From Diphasiastrum complanatum (taxonomy: Eukaryota > Streptophyta > Lycopodiopsida > Lycopodiales > Lycopodiaceae): DNA of 64,000 nt. The position numbers and the translations under genes were made by a program. The stretch covers positions 17,101,775-17,165,774 of the forward strand of contig CM055098.1 of NCBI GenBank assembly GCA_029204225.1, read 5' to 3'. Below the pieces are notes generated by a model. It saw nothing but the letters and a program-made list of their open reading frames with translations. It searched no databases and was not told where the DNA came from. Positions 7,158 through 19,099 of the stretch are shown here, piece after piece; positions within the stretch are counted from its first letter, which is position 1, and every line of letters starts with the position of its first letter.

Positions 7158-10100
7158 GTATGATACTCAAACTATTTTTCCTATCCAGACTCATATGAAC
7201 AGTTGCCTACTTTAATTCCTTGATATGTGCTGTTTGTGGTATCTATATAATCATTTGGATCTAGTTATAATGATTCTATGAAGGTCGTATTTGAGGGATA
7301 ATGTTTGTTCCGTATCTGTCAAGGTGTAATATATTTGTTACTTTATCTTGTGAGCCATTTTCAGCTGAATATATTAGCAGCTCACTTGCATTTAGTAGCA
7401 CTTTCAGTTGCCCCTCAATGCTTCCGTGTCCAGCCTATGCTCTAGTTTAATCTCTAGCCTATGCTCCAGTTTTGACCGAATCGTAAAAATTAGCATGGCT
7501 CTGAACTTCACTCTGGTGAGATGGTGGACTAATGTATGCCGACTTCCTACAAATGCACTACAAACAAAACCAACTCAATAGTGCCATGACTGTCAAGACT
7601 GGAAGACTACTCCAAAGCAGGCATGGCAAGTACTGTGACTCTCCCGACTAGGTGAAAACCTTACTGCAGTCGCTGCGTAGCCATGCCAATATTGAACAAA
7701 GGGCTGCATTCATCATCACATAGGTTGTGCAGACCTAGATGCACTTTCATTTCTATGGAGTGTGTACTACAGATCTTCTCGCTTTTATAAGAGTAGTTCT
7801 AGAACTCCTTTTGCTTTTTGCATACACAAATTTTTACAATAGGAGTTGGCACACTTTGCTTGTTATCATGAGAAGAATCATAATCTAAAGATCTCGGTTT
7901 CCAAAGTTCATGCAGAGCATTTGACTTCAGAGTTTTTGAAGACTTGTGGCATGCAAATCAAAACAAGAACATTGTAAAAAGCTTACAGTTAGGAGAGTGT
8001 TTGATAAATTTGTTTCGTATGTCTGGGACATGCAAGGGATGAACCACTGGAACTTTATATGCTCTCAACAATCTGGTTCTGTAGGTCTTTATGCCTTTGT
8101 ATGTAGAAGTCTTTCCCAATAGGTTGTTGAATTCTGACGGTACTTCATACAGTCATAATGAGTTGCAAAATTGAAAGATCTCTAATTCTTAGGTTCGGCA
8201 TGCCAGAAGTATCATAATTCAAAGTGTTTTTCCTCTCCGTTTGGAAGAATGTTTAAAAATGTTGGACAGGCAGGAATGTATTCAAATATTCGCTTATTTG
8301 CATGTCCATTCTCTTGCACTCTAGAGGAGACATACTAAATGTCCAGGAGTTTTTGTCTCACTGGCAGTAGCATCAATGATAATCTACAGCGTTTTAGAAA
8401 CACACCTTTTGACTGAAACACGTACTCATAAAAAAAAAAACACCAAGATAAATGGAAATCTCAAAACTGAGGCTTTTTCCAGTAGTCATTATTCTATTTG
8501 CAGGTAGTTAACCAAAGTGGGGCAAACTTAAGTTTGACTCGGATGTAGGAAAGTTCGTCCAAGTAAATTGCTACAGGAGTTGCCTACTAACTACTAATCT
8601 TTCCGAATGTGAGCGAAGTGTTTTTTGAAAATTAGAAAATGCGACTTTCTTTTTTTCGCTTTCAGTGTTTACGACTTTCTTGTTTCCGTAATTTCGTATT
8701 TTTCTATAATGATATCGTTTAACATCAAAGTTGAAACTAGTATCTATTTGCAAGCCTATATAGACATCATATGTATTAGAAAGAAAAAGGAATTAGAAAC
8801 CGAAACGCTCTCCTTTTCCGCACAATCGTGAACACTATTTCTACAATGCTAGATAGCAGGCATAATAACAAGATTCCCCACAAATTATATTCAACAGTCC
8901 CAGACAAAAATTAGCCACAAATTCACCAATTTTTCTAGACAAAACAGCATTGAAGCATACGATGGTCACTCTACCCATCCATCCATGGACAAATGCAAAC
9001 CATCATAATCGGATGCACATTGCATCACGTCTTTCACATGCATGACTTCAAGGCCCCATGCAGTAACCTGAGGTATTTGCAACTCCCAAGAATGTATTGT
9101 AGCATTCAGGAAAATGGGGTCACACTACAAGGAATCCATAAAGCCGAAGAAAGTATAGCATTAGCATTGGGTATAGCAAACTCATATATGCATCTTGGTT
9201 TCCAAGGGGGCCTTCAACCTGGGACCAAGGAAACTCGAATGCCAAGCCTCGACATGGACACTCATCTAGAAATATGTCATCAAGATAAGCAACAATGACC
9301 ATTTGAGACATATCCTAAGATCTGTGGAAGCATCAATAGAACTAGCACATATCTTAGTAGTAAGCAAAGCTAGAGAGGTTCCAACATGACCATAAAAAAT
9401 TGGAGAACTCCGGCATATCGTTGTGTTGCAATAATGATACGAAAGATGTTTCTACTATGACGAGTTTAATGCCACCAAATAGCTCAGTAGAGTCATCCTA
9501 TTTCTCAGCCTTTGATTACCTCTTTCTTCTCTAGGAGATGACCACGATGCAACCCAGAGTTGGATGATGATGATGACGACGACGTACCCGTTCACAGAGA
9601 TCAGAGACAACACACCACTCATAGTCATGTTGCAGCTCGTCATGAGGAGACACACATCTCATCCTCTGAGACGACGTCAGTGGCTAACCAGAGCTCCCCC
9701 ATGTTGCAGCTCACATCACATCTAACGCCGCCAAGACCTTTGCATATGCAGTAGGTGTTTCTATTCTTGATAGATCAAATTAAGTGGGTTCCATCTCCCA
9801 AGTAGGTGGTTCTCAATGTCTAGTCAGTAGGGAGATATCTGAGTTGTAGAGTCAAAAAATGTTGACTTGACTAGCTGGCAACATTCAAGGCACGTTGAGT
9901 GGAGTCTCAAAAATTGCAAAAGAGAGACGGAGAGGGGCTTGTCATTGAAAGCCCGTCTTTGGGAGGTAAGGAACTGTATGTCATTAGTGCCTTGATAGCT
10001 TTAATAAAAGTATGTCATGTTACAATAAGCATTGAGTGGATAGAGATTAGGGCATTGCCTTTGTCAATTTTTTTTTCTTCAGGATTATGAAGTTGTGATG

Positions 10101-10949
10101 GATGTATAGATAGAAATCTAGAGAGCAAAAAACAAGAGAGATGCATCAATTGGTTGAGAACTTCCTTTCCTAATTCTGCAATGCATTGTGAAAGGGTAGT
10201 TTGTGCCAAATTCAAGTTGATTTTCTAATAGTCGTGGGCAAGGATCTAAAGGCCCAATCAGCATGTTTTCTTGCATCATGGTAGAGTAAAGAAGTGTTTT
10301 TCTTATCTAGTCATGTTGCAGTGGGGAAGTGCGTTCCTAAAGCTGGCAACTAGGCCTCTATTCAAGGGGAAATTAGTACGATTTTGAAGGCAAATTTTAG
10401 AGTATGAGAACTCGTGTGGAAAAGCCTTGTGGAATAAGCCCACAAGTCAGGCCTGTTGTAAGAGCTAGAGTGTTTTTTTAGTCATAGAGGATCTTCCACG
10501 GATTGAAACAGAAACCAACATTGGTCTTTAATGGCAATGTGAAGGATCATGTAGTACTTCAACGTGAGTTATCTTTTGGCATCTGTGAAGGTTGTTTGAA
10601 ACAGGCATGAAGAAGGTTATTTGAAGCCCGATTGTCGGATTTGAATCCAAGAGAATCTTTGAAAAAGTGTGCAAGTAAACATTGTTATCCATTCTTGAAG
10701 AAGCCATGGTGAATTAGTCGTAGATGAAGATCCTATTTTGTAGCTTGGAGGATGTTCAAACGAGCGAGAAGACCTTCATCCTGAAGGTCGTGCATATTCT
10801 TGAAGGTCGTGGTGCCCTAGAGTTTTCTAATGAGGTTGAAGGATATCAAAGTCTAGTGAAATGTGGAATTCTGTCAAAGTGATAATTGTGGAAGTGCACA
10901 AGACTTTAGGGTGAAGAATTGCCTTTCTTCTTTATGTTGGGAAGGTTTT
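7158..10949. other. LPXB intron stretch without recognisable genes
   Basis: About 3.8 kb of AT-rich intronic DNA. The short open frames are isolated, resemble nothing I know and have no supporting codon pattern. A poly-A-like run lies at 8430-8440. I see no exon required by the LPXB frame and no element termini. Confidence 0.6.
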
Positions 10950-11223
10950 AATAAAAAATGAGGTGCAAGTGATGAGAGTGCTACTAATTATGTATTGAGA
11001 GTGAAAGACATTCATAGGGAGCTTGCTTGTATTGGAGATTCTATCAATCAAAGTGAGCTAGTCCAAGTCATACTTAATGGCTTGAGAGATGAATATGAAA
11101 ATCTTGTTTAATTCTATACTATCAAGGAGGATTTACCAAGCTTGGAGGCCTTGCAAGGAGTTCGTATAGCTAAAGAATCAAGGCATGAGAACAAGCTTCT
11201 GAGGATGGACAAATTGTCCCTCA

Positions 11224-11688
11224 ATGACAATGGTGATGGCAAAGCACAAAGGGACGAGCAAAAAGCATCACCAACATTTCTCTAAAGACAAAGCAAAAGA
11301 CAAAGTCCAAGATGGAGAGGAGGATGATTCCTCTCAAGCTTCTATCTCTAAGATGAAGAAGAAGAATGTTAAGTGCTTTTGTGGCAAGAAAGGCCACTGT
11401 GCCACTAATTGTTTTCAAAAGAAGAACCAATTCAAGCAAGCCAACATCTCTAATGAGAAAGAAGATTCTATTGCAAGTGATAGAGAAGGATCTCTTATGG
11501 TTTCTAGCTTCTCCACTTCCCCCTTCAAGAGGGATGGCTCTTGGTATATTGATAGTGGAACATCATCTCACATGTGTTGCTCCAAGGACGCTTTCTCATC
11601 TATCTTGCCTTATGAAGGAGCCAAGAAGACCATATACATTGCAAATGATCAAGAGTGCAAAATTGAAGGAGTAGGGACTATTCCTTGA
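11224..11688 (+). pseudogene. Copia-1 gag C-terminus and protease
   Basis: The frame contains CFCGKKGHCATNC, a CCHC nucleocapsid knuckle, near residues 51-63. About 40 residues later comes WYIDSGTSSHM, the copia aspartic-protease active site with DSG. It ends GVGTIP followed by a stop where the family normally continues. Upstream, the same element has NGLRDEYENLV and related gag sequence broken by stops. Confidence 0.85.
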
Positions 11689-11795
11689 AGCTTGCATCTT
11701 CTAAAGTTCTCTCTCTCAACAAGGTTCTTTTTGTTCTAAAGCTTACAAAGAACCTCATAAGTGTTGGCCAACTTCTTGATACTAGATAGTGGCCC

Positions 11796-13148
11796 TTGGA
11801 AACAAGGAAGAAGGATGATCCAAGCTCATGCAAAGGGATCATGGTTGGATATTCATCCACCAAGAAGGCCTATAGAGTCTTTGTACTCTCTACTTCAAAA
11901 GTGATTGAAAGTAGAGATGTCATATTTCATGAAGATCAACATCCAACATTGGAAGGGGCTGATCTATCTCAAGATGCATCACCAATCATCACTATTGAAG
12001 ACAATCAAGATGTGTTGGGGTCGAGATTTGAGGAGTCTCCTCGGGTTTTCTCACCAAGGAGATTTTTGAGAGAGAGATCCGGCCCTAAGAGGCTCTCATA
12101 TGTTGACAAAGGCAAGCAAGTGGATCTTGATTCCACTAATTATGCATTTTTCATCTCACATGAAGAGCCAAAGGATGTTGAAGATGCACTCAATACCAAG
12201 GAGTGGTATGAGGCTATGAAGCAAGAATATGATGCATTGATCACCAACCATACTTGGAAGCTTGTGGATCCTCCATCCAACAAGCATATTATTGGTTGCA
12301 AGTGGGTATTTTGAATCAAGTACAACCAAGATGGCACCATCAACAAGTGTAAGGAAAGATTATGTGCAAAAGGATTTGCTCAAATCCATGGACTTGATTA
12401 TGAAGATACCTTTGCACCCGTTGCAAAGATGGTGACAATAAGGATCATCATATCTATTGCTTGCTATTTCAAAAGGAAGGTGTTCCAATTGGATGTTTCC
12501 AATACATTTCTCAATGGATATCTTGAAGAGGAAATTTATATGGAACAACCTCAAGGATTCATCAAGGATGAATCAAAAGCGTGCTTGCTATTCAAAAGTC
12601 TTTATGGACTCAAGCAAGCACCAAGATCTTGGTATGATAGACTCTACTCTTTTCTTATCTCACTAGGATTTATCCTAAGTGACTATGATCCTTCCATGTA
12701 TCTAAAGTTTGTTGCTAGTGATCTTGTCATTCTTCTCATCTATGTAGATGACATTATCCTTTGTGGAAGTTGTATCAAATTAGTTGAAGAGACTAAAATT
12801 GCACTTGGAAATGAGTTTAAAATGCAAGATCTAGGAGAGATCCACTATATCTTAGGCCTAGAGATTGACTTTCATGATGATTATGATTTTATATGTCAAT
12901 ATGCTCTTTCTATGTTAAAAAAATTTCATATGGAAAGTTGTAAGAGCATTGATACACCAATGGAGCATATTGTAAAAGATCCTAATAAGGGAGATGAAAG
13001 ATCCTTCGAGGACATCACCCTTTTTAGGAGTCTTATTGGCTCCTTGATATGGCTTACCATCACTAGACCCGACTTGAGCTATCGTGTGCACAAGTTGAGT
13101 CAATCTATGCAAGATCCATACGGCATAAGAATGAAGTTTGTTCCCTAG
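11796..13148 (+). pseudogene. Copia-1 pol linker and reverse transcriptase
   Basis: Two frames joined over a single stop at about 12312: the first ends IIGCKWVF, the second resumes IKYNQDGTINK in register. Motifs include KEWYEAMKQEYDALITNHTW, the RT start FAPVAKMVTIR, VFQLDVSNTFLNGYLEEEIY, SLYGLKQAPRSWYDR, and the catalytic YVDDIIL. The last recognised block is ITRPDLSYRV. RNase H is absent. Confidence 0.88.
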
Positions 13149-13499
13149 ACACTTCGTGAAGTTGTAACACTTAAAATTAGCCTTCAACAGTTTAGTAAAA
13201 ATGGTTCCAGCTCTTTAGTAATCGTTTCAACTCTTTATTTGATGGTTTTTGTGTTATTTGGAAGCCTATTTTGCAAGTTCAATGGACAATGGCATGCATC
13301 CAGGTTATGGAGGCAATGTAATGTGAATAAATTTTGAGTAGCTTTATTCTCAATTTCCAGCAAGATGTTTGTAGCCAAGAACAACATCGGATTTTTGACA
13401 TCTAAGAATTCCTATAATGGTGTAAAATTTGAGGCAATATCTAAGGTGGCTACATATTGTTTGAGGGGGAGTAATCACCATCAAACATAATCTTGTTAC

Positions 13500-14130
13500 A
13501 TCTTGTGATTGCTTAAATGATGGATCAAAGAGTCCTTGTTGATAAATTTGATGGGAAATCTTTTCGCACTTGGCAATAAGGCTTCTCTTAACTGATTAAA
13601 ATCTATGGAATGTTGTTGATAGTTCTGAGGTTAAGTCAGAAGATCTAGATGATCATATCAAGTGGGAAATGGATGATAAGAATTGCTTACATTGGCATTG
13701 GCCCAACAAAAGACACCCATATACATCACTTGGATCTTTCCAAGTCCTCAAAGGAGATTTGAGAGTCTCTTGCCCCTATATACGATGCTTGAGCTAGGAG
13801 TGGGAAGAACTTACTTATGTTAGTTGCATTACTTGAGGAAAAGCATAGACTGAAGATTTCAATTGGTTCAATTACTTCATATGATTTTGCTCGACTTGTT
13901 AAGTGGAAATCTATGCAAAATAAGAACTCTTAAAAGTGGTGAGGGTAGTTCTATTGGTAGTAGGAGGTCTGATGTTTCTATTGTGGCAAAGTTGGGCATT
14001 ATGTGAACTAGTGCACAAAGGAGAAAGCATATCCTAAGGCAAGAAATCTAAAGGTGGTAAGGTTAGAGGCAAGCAACCTAATAGCTAAAGCCATTAACTC
14101 TTATGTTGAAGCAAAAGAATGTCTTCGAAG
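13500..14130 (+). pseudogene. Copia-type gag relic
   Basis: Broken frames read DKFDGKSFRTWQ near the start, a common copia gag opening (K-F-D/N-G-x-N/S-F-x-x-W). A knuckle-like CFYCGKVGHYVN near 13965-14005 comes later. It follows the Copia-1 PPT, so it could be the internal part of a second, tandem element. Multiple stops and frameshifts. Confidence 0.6.
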
Positions 14131-14189
14131 TTTTAGCAAGCACACTATGTGATCTTCTATAGGTTTAAGGAGTTTGTTGGAGGACTCTC

Positions 14190-15290
14190 ATTCTCAATAT
14201 CAACACCCTAGAAAATAGATCCTTGGATGCAAGAAGATGGTGTTTTTACTTATTATAATGGGATGAGATGGTGGGGAGTGATATGCAATTGTGCCAAGGT
14301 GGAAAGAGAGGAATGAGTGATTAGATAGAGTGGTAGGAGAGATGTGGAGGTTAGAGATTAGTGGGATGGACGGTGACCCCATGGGATAGTCGACGATGCT
14401 ATGGCTGCAATTATGTGTGTTACCTTCAAAGTTCGGTCAACAAGATAGGTCATTATAAATGGCTAACTCTTGAGCTTCTCCTAGCTGTAACAAATACTCC
14501 CCACAACTAGTGATAGGTCCATATCTATCTACAAATGCCTTGGTAACTCCTATTGGAAAAGCTGGCAATCCCTTGTCAAAACTCTCACGAGTCTCCATGA
14601 ATAATAAAATATTGTTGTTCGTCATGTGTAACAATCAATTGGTGGGGATGGGGCCCCGAGATGCTCCCATGCCCGTAGGCCCTAACTCCCTATTTTTCGG
14701 AACCTAGAACCACCGTCAACATATTGTGCCTGATCACCTCTATAAATCACTCCTCGACTTGTATAACTGGCTTCTTAGAAGGCTTACGCATGTCCTCCAC
14801 CTAGATGTAGGTCAGATCATCATCCACAAAGGTGCGGGTGCCTCATAGCTTGGCATGCTATCGTAGAGCATCCCTACGTCTCCTCATCAAGTCAAATTGC
14901 ATCACAAGGGTTGTGTTATTTTTCTTGGTTGTCCATGATGTGTCCATCTTTGTGCTATGGTGAGCTAAAATGGTTGAAAAAAGTGTCTTGCCTCTTCTAA
15001 TGCGTTTTGTGTGTCCTCAATGCCTTTTACTACTGAACGCCTTTTGTTCCTTTAGCCTCTCTTCGAAGATACTGGTTGAGATGACGGATGTCATGTGGTT
15101 TCCTATTGCCATTCTTGACCACCATGCCCAAGATTTAGTCTCCTCGTTGTGTTGTACAATCATGTGCTCAAGTTCTTGGATCCTAGTGTCACTTGATTGA
15201 GCTGGAGTTTCTTTGGCTTTCTTCACCTTGTGTAATTCCTCCTTGAGCTTGTTGATCTCATCCCTCATTTGCTTGCTTATCCACTTGTAG
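14190..15290 (-). pseudogene. LINE-D: relic of ORF1 and endonuclease
   Basis: On the minus strand, from the right: a coiled-coil segment (KLKEELHKVKKAKETP, IQELEHMIVQHNEETKSW), then an ORF1 C-terminal piece with FVDDDLTYIQVE that parallels IYMDDDLTNTQW of LINE-A. ORF2 endonuclease pieces follow (GEYLLQLGEAQELAIYNDL, HSIVDY, SPTTLSNHSFLSFHLG). The catalytic SDH has become SNH. The ORF1-ORF2 junction is deleted, so this copy cannot test the TAG arrangement of LINE-A. Confidence 0.75.
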
Positions 15291-15379
15291 ACTTTGCGGG
15301 ATGTGCTTCATGGTGAAGAATTTTGTGTGAGTTGCTCTACTATTTGTGGGGCAAATGATGGGGCCTCATAGATGATGGA

Positions 15380-16013
15380 GAGCGTAAAATGTGTGAGTCT
15401 TTGAAAAGACAATAATATCTCCCACAAATCTTATAATAGACCGGGCATCTGAAGATGAAATGCTCCTTAGACTCAACCTCTCCCAAAGAACACATATCCT
15501 ATTCGCTCACGAGATACCATGGAAACGTCTTTTCTAAAATGCGTTCTTGTGTGAAGAAACACAATTCTACCCGAAAGTCGACAATCAAGATATTGTGGGA
15601 AACTTGATTTATCCAACTCTAAGAAGTATGTTTGATAGAAGTCAAGTTTAATGCCCAACTGTCCCTGCCAAGTATGCTGAATGTATGCATGATAAATAGA
15701 TCGTGTGATGTACTCATGGGTACCTCCTGGGAGTATTGAGATAGGAATATCGAATATGTCCAAAAGGTAGGCTGATTGAGAAAACTATGAGAACTGGGAA
15801 CCCTTGGCTATGCAGCTACATCGAGGAGGTGATTGCCAAATGAGAGTATCTATCTCAATAGGGGAGGAATTTCAAACTCGGCAGTGATAATCTGATGTGG
15901 AGTTGAAGATTTGGCCCGGATCATCCGAGTGGCCTAAAGCTGAAGATAACATAGCGACCTAAAGCCTAGATATGCTAGCCCAATTTGAGTTTAAAAGTCA
16001 TGTGCACTAGACT
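15380..16013 (-). pseudogene. LINE-C, 3' half (ORF2 C-terminal region)
   Basis: Minus-strand pieces match the LINE-A ORF2 C-terminus: RMIRAKSSTPHQIITAEFEI, then GGTHEYITRSIYHAYIQHTW, then a zinc-motif remnant CSLGEVESKEHFIFRCPVYY. The copy is interrupted at 16014 by Gypsy-1 and resumes at 18439. Confidence 0.8.
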
Positions 16014-16461
16014 TGTTACAATCTTACTTACTGCAAACCTCCAGGTGCCGGTTAACCACAAGAGGCCGAACGATTCACGTTCCACCCCGCCATAGGACCT
16101 ATTCCGGGTCCACCCACCGTGCCCTGGCTTGTGACCGTATCAAGCTGGATCCGACCTCCATCCCAGACGGCGTCCCATACCACCGCCTAGGCTCTCAGCC
16201 ATCTCCTGCCTCACGCTAGCAATACATCCTGGCCGTGCACACGCTCTCCATCCACCTCCTCCTAGGTAGACAGAATGGATGGCAAATGAGTCCTCCTCCC
16301 CTTGTATACCTCCAAGGAGAGAGACTCCAAGCCATGTGCACTCCTGGATCATGACACGTGGCAACCATGCAGGTTCACGAGCCACCGGTCAAGTCTACAG
16401 GTCCAGCCATCGTCCAGTCTCAAGTCTGGGTTTGGGACCCAAGGTAATTGGGTCCCTAACA
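16014..16461 (-). repeat. Gypsy-1 3' LTR
   Basis: TG...CA-bounded repeat, near identical to 17999-18438. It contains CCACGTG-type G-box cores. Compared with its partner it has eight extra bases (ACCCCGCC-like) near its left end. Confidence 0.92.
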
Positions 16462-16479
16462 TTCCCTCTTCCTTAAAAA

Positions 16480-17129
16480 TTCCTTATCTAAGGAAGGAAT
16501 CCAGGGAATCTCAGATTAAGGTCATGTTCCTTCTCCCAAGTATCATCGTCCTCGGAACTTCCTTTCCAACGAACCAAGTACTCAGTTACCTGCCGGTTTC
16601 TGAGTCCACGTTGATGTACATCAACGATGGGCCGGTTCCCCATATGGATCGTTGCATACTGACGGTAAAATTCAAAATCATCAAGAATAAGAAGGAAGGC
16701 CGCCTTAAAGGCCTTACAGAAATCCTCCCAATTCCTAGGAACTTCAGGCTTACCCCTTATATCTTGCCACCAGGTAAATGCTTTACCTCGTACATGACAG
16801 CGAGATTGATCTTGTTATCCTCGGATGAATCGTGCATGGAAAAGTGCGAATTCCATCGATCCAGCCATTGCAAGACCGCCTCCGGGGTTCTATCCTTCTT
16901 TTCCCCAGCAAAAATTTCAGGAGTAAACAAGGGTTGATGCACCAATTGCCTTAACTGCGTCAATTCCTTGAGGTCCTGCTGATCCCGACTGTGCTTAGCT
17001 TGCATATCCACAATATGTTGTTGTAGACTGTTAATAGCCAGCATCAAAGCATCAGGGTCTAGGACAGAGGGCAGATACTGTAGCCTTATGAACAGGGGAC
17101 ATAGGCAGTGTAGTAGGAGTAGGCTCCAT
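16480..17129 (-). pseudogene. Gypsy-1 gag joined to integrase chromodomain
   Basis: From ATG at 17127-17129 (MEPTPTTLPMSPVHK) the minus strand reads a gag-like protein with a coiled segment (SLQQHIVDMQAKHSRDQQDL), then LFTPEIFAGEKKDRTPEAVL and WLDRWNSHFSMHD, typical of chromovirus gag. After a frameshift near 16800 it continues AFTWWQDIRGKPEVPRNWED. Following a deletion junction it ends VTEYLVRWKGSSEDDDTWE, a canonical chromodomain (Y-L-V-R/K-W-K-G, D-D-x-T-W-E). Chromodomains guide integrase to marked chromatin; here one survives without its integrase. Confidence 0.82.
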
Positions 17130-17983
17130 TTTTACAAAGAGAAGAGAGGTGAATTAAGAAGAGAATCAAAAGCTACTCAAGGAAGGTAGATACAAAGCTA
17201 CTCCTGCTGTCTCTTTACAAACCAGATGGTATTGTCCATGGCTGCCAAGCGGAATAAGAGAAGGCAAAGAGAAGGATGCACTACCACCTCCAACTCTTTT
17301 CACATAAAACAGAGACATAGAAGAGGCATACCTCCCTCTTCATGCCATCCTACCAACTGCCAAGTGGCTTTACCTTGCCACCTAGCTTCCACCTCAGCAT
17401 ACTGGTCACTTCTAGCACCTGCCAAGTGGCCTCCAGTTTCCTTTCTCCCTTCTTACTTTAGTTTTTCCTTCTACCTGTCCATCGCTGGCAGACAACAATA
17501 GGGAGAAGAAAATTGATGTAAGCTTTTAGGGAGGGCCCCGATTTCTACAGTTGGAGATCAGACATTCATCGGAATAGGAGGGCGCTACCTGCTGCCACTT
17601 CTCCTGGCCCATATGATGCCACGTGGCAGATTTCCTACAAGCTTTCTTGACCCTCCCGCTGGTCAAACAGCGATGAAGAAAACCATTTTTGTTTGGATCT
17701 GAGGAGGGCCCCATCGCGACCAAGAATCCACAAATATGGAGCGGAATCTCAGTAGGAGGGACCGCCACCTGTCCTTCCCTGGACAGTGCCACGTGGCAGG
17801 TCCTTAGGCCCCAACCATTTTTTTTAAGAAGTTTTTTTACTTCAATTTTTCAAAAAAACAGCGGAAGGAAGAATAGAAGAACCCGCATAAAAAATGCGTT
17901 TTAAACCCGATTTGAAATCCGTCAGAAGCGCCAAAACTTTACAAGAACTCTACGGATCAACGCACCTGCTTTTAGCATGCAGT
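17130..17983. other. Gypsy-1 leader without gene
   Basis: Untranslated stretch between PBS and gag. It contains repeated TGCCACGTGGCAG-like words around 17620 and 17788 (G-box palindromes). No frame of note. Confidence 0.5.
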
Positions 17984-17996
17984 GGCTCTGATACCA
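17984..17996 (-). other. Gypsy-1 primer-binding site
   Basis: The complement reads TGGTATCAGAGCC, matching the 3' end of plant initiator methionine tRNA, the usual primer of plant LTR retrotransposons. Confidence 0.9.
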
Positions 17997-17998
17997 TA

Positions 17999-18438
17999 TG
18001 TTACAATCTTACTTACTGCAAACCTCCAGGTGCCGGTTAACCACAAGAGGCCGAACAATTCACGTTCCATAGGACTTATTCCGGGTCCACCCACCGTGCC
18101 CTGGCTTGTGACCGTATCAAGTTGGATCCGACCTCCATCCCAGACGGCGTCCCATACCACCGCCTAGGCTCTCAGCCATCTCCTGCCTCACGCTAGCAAT
18201 ACATCCTGGCCGTGCACACGCTCTCCATCCACCTCCTCCTAGGTAGACAGAATGGATGGCAAATGAGTCCTCCTCCCTTTGTATACCTCCAAGGAGAGAG
18301 ACTCCAAGCCATGTGCACTCCTGGATCATGACACGTGGCAACCATGCAGGTTCACGAGTCACCAGTCAAGTCTACAGGCCTAGTCATCGTCCAGTCTCAA
18401 GTCTGGGTTTGGGAATCAAGGGAATTGGGTCCCTAACA
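17999..18438 (-). repeat. Gypsy-1 5' LTR
   Basis: TG...CA-bounded repeat next to the primer-binding site, separated from it by two bases. In element orientation it is the promoter-bearing LTR. Confidence 0.92.
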
Positions 18439-18840
18439 AGACCTCTGCTACATAGAGTGCTCAGTGTTGTAGGAGTGACCATAGCATCGAATAGACAACA
18501 ATTGTTGGCAACATTGTGAATATTCTCCTCAAATAGAATCTCTCCAACTGGACCAAGGAAACATGGCCCTTCCCAAGTCAAGTTGAAGTGGCATGCCTCA
18601 TACCAAAGATAGGACGATTGAACAATGCACCTAGATAGGTATAGGATGAGATCACCTCCAAGGGTTGATCGATAAACCTTGTCTTTGCGTGAATGCTCTA
18701 GAAGTGTTGAGGACCATACCTTTGGTCTTCAAAATGTTCACCCTCAATCCCCATGTAGTAGAAAATGTGTATAAGCTATCCAAGTGTCTCTGAAGACAAT
18801 CTCTAGTCGGTGAGACCAGAACCACATCATTTGACGGTCT
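18439..18840 (-). pseudogene. LINE-C, upstream half (reverse transcriptase)
   Basis: On the minus strand this reads DDVVLVSPTRDCLQRHLDSL, then an NILKTKGMVLNTSRAFTQRQ block, then CCLFDAMVTPTTL. All parallel LINE-B (RQLDCLQGF, VMVFNTSRAF, LFDTIVTPTALY). The end at 18439 continues into the piece at 15380-16013 once Gypsy-1 is disregarded. Confidence 0.78.
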
Positions 18841-18889
18841 TGAAGAGATATATTGTCAATGATCTTCGATGTATCTCATCTATGAGTTT

Positions 18890-19090
18890 GTTCTCAAGTT
18901 TATGGTCCACAATGAAAATAAATCATAATAAGAAGTGCATGTGTAATGTTTGTACGATTTTGGGCATTTCTCGCTCCTCAACTTGGATATAAGTAAGATT
19001 ATCATCTAAATATGAATGTGCTCCTTTTAATTTGCCTTTTAAGGCATAGCACGAATCTAAGTTCTTCCACAGAACCGAAACGGATGATGA
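18890..19090 (-). pseudogene. LINE-E: ORF1 C-terminal fragment
   Basis: The minus strand reads LKGKLKGAHSYLDDNLTYIQ, which parallels RAKLKGTFIYMDDDLTNTQW of LINE-A ORF1. It is short and broken. It lies upstream of LINE-C in the same orientation and could be the remnant of that copy's own ORF1 after deletion of the sequence between. Confidence 0.55.
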
Positions 19091-19099
19091 GAGTTGTAT

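Larger units (their letters stand above)
10950..13490 (+). mobile_element. Copia-1: Ty1/copia element with integrase deleted
   Basis: Plus-strand pieces occur in copia order: gag (about 10960-11240), CCHC knuckle and protease (11224-11688), the pol linker (11800-12170), and RT (12180-13110). The integrase core is missing between protease and linker. The RT ends in the block before RNase H. A polypurine run (TTTGAGGGGGAGT, about 13462-13474) downstream fits the PPT of the element. I do not see convincing LTRs. Frames carry stops, so it is defective. It lies inside the first giant LPXB intron. Confidence 0.82.
16014..18438 (-). mobile_element. Gypsy-1: internally deleted chromovirus with both LTRs
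   Basis: Two direct repeats of 448 and 440 bases (16014-16461 and 17999-18438), each TGTTACAATC...CCCTAACA, flank the element. They differ by an 8-base indel and a few substitutions, so the insertion is fairly young. Minus orientation is set by the PBS (TGGTATCAGAGCC, complement of 17984-17996) beside the right LTR and the PPT (GGAAGAGGGAA, complement of 16462-16472) beside the left LTR. The target duplication is AGACT/AGACC (4 of 5). The interior holds only gag and an integrase-terminal chromodomain; protease, RT, RNase H and integrase core are gone. It is inserted in LINE-C. Confidence 0.92.

Noticed and set aside
14510-15200. Plus-strand open frames across LINE-D
   Set aside because: The minus strand gives the LINE match; these are antisense shadows.
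16140-16385. Duplicate ~80-residue proteins at 16140-16385 and 18117-18362 (-)
   Set aside because: They are the same frame in the two LTRs of Gypsy-1, with no known domain.
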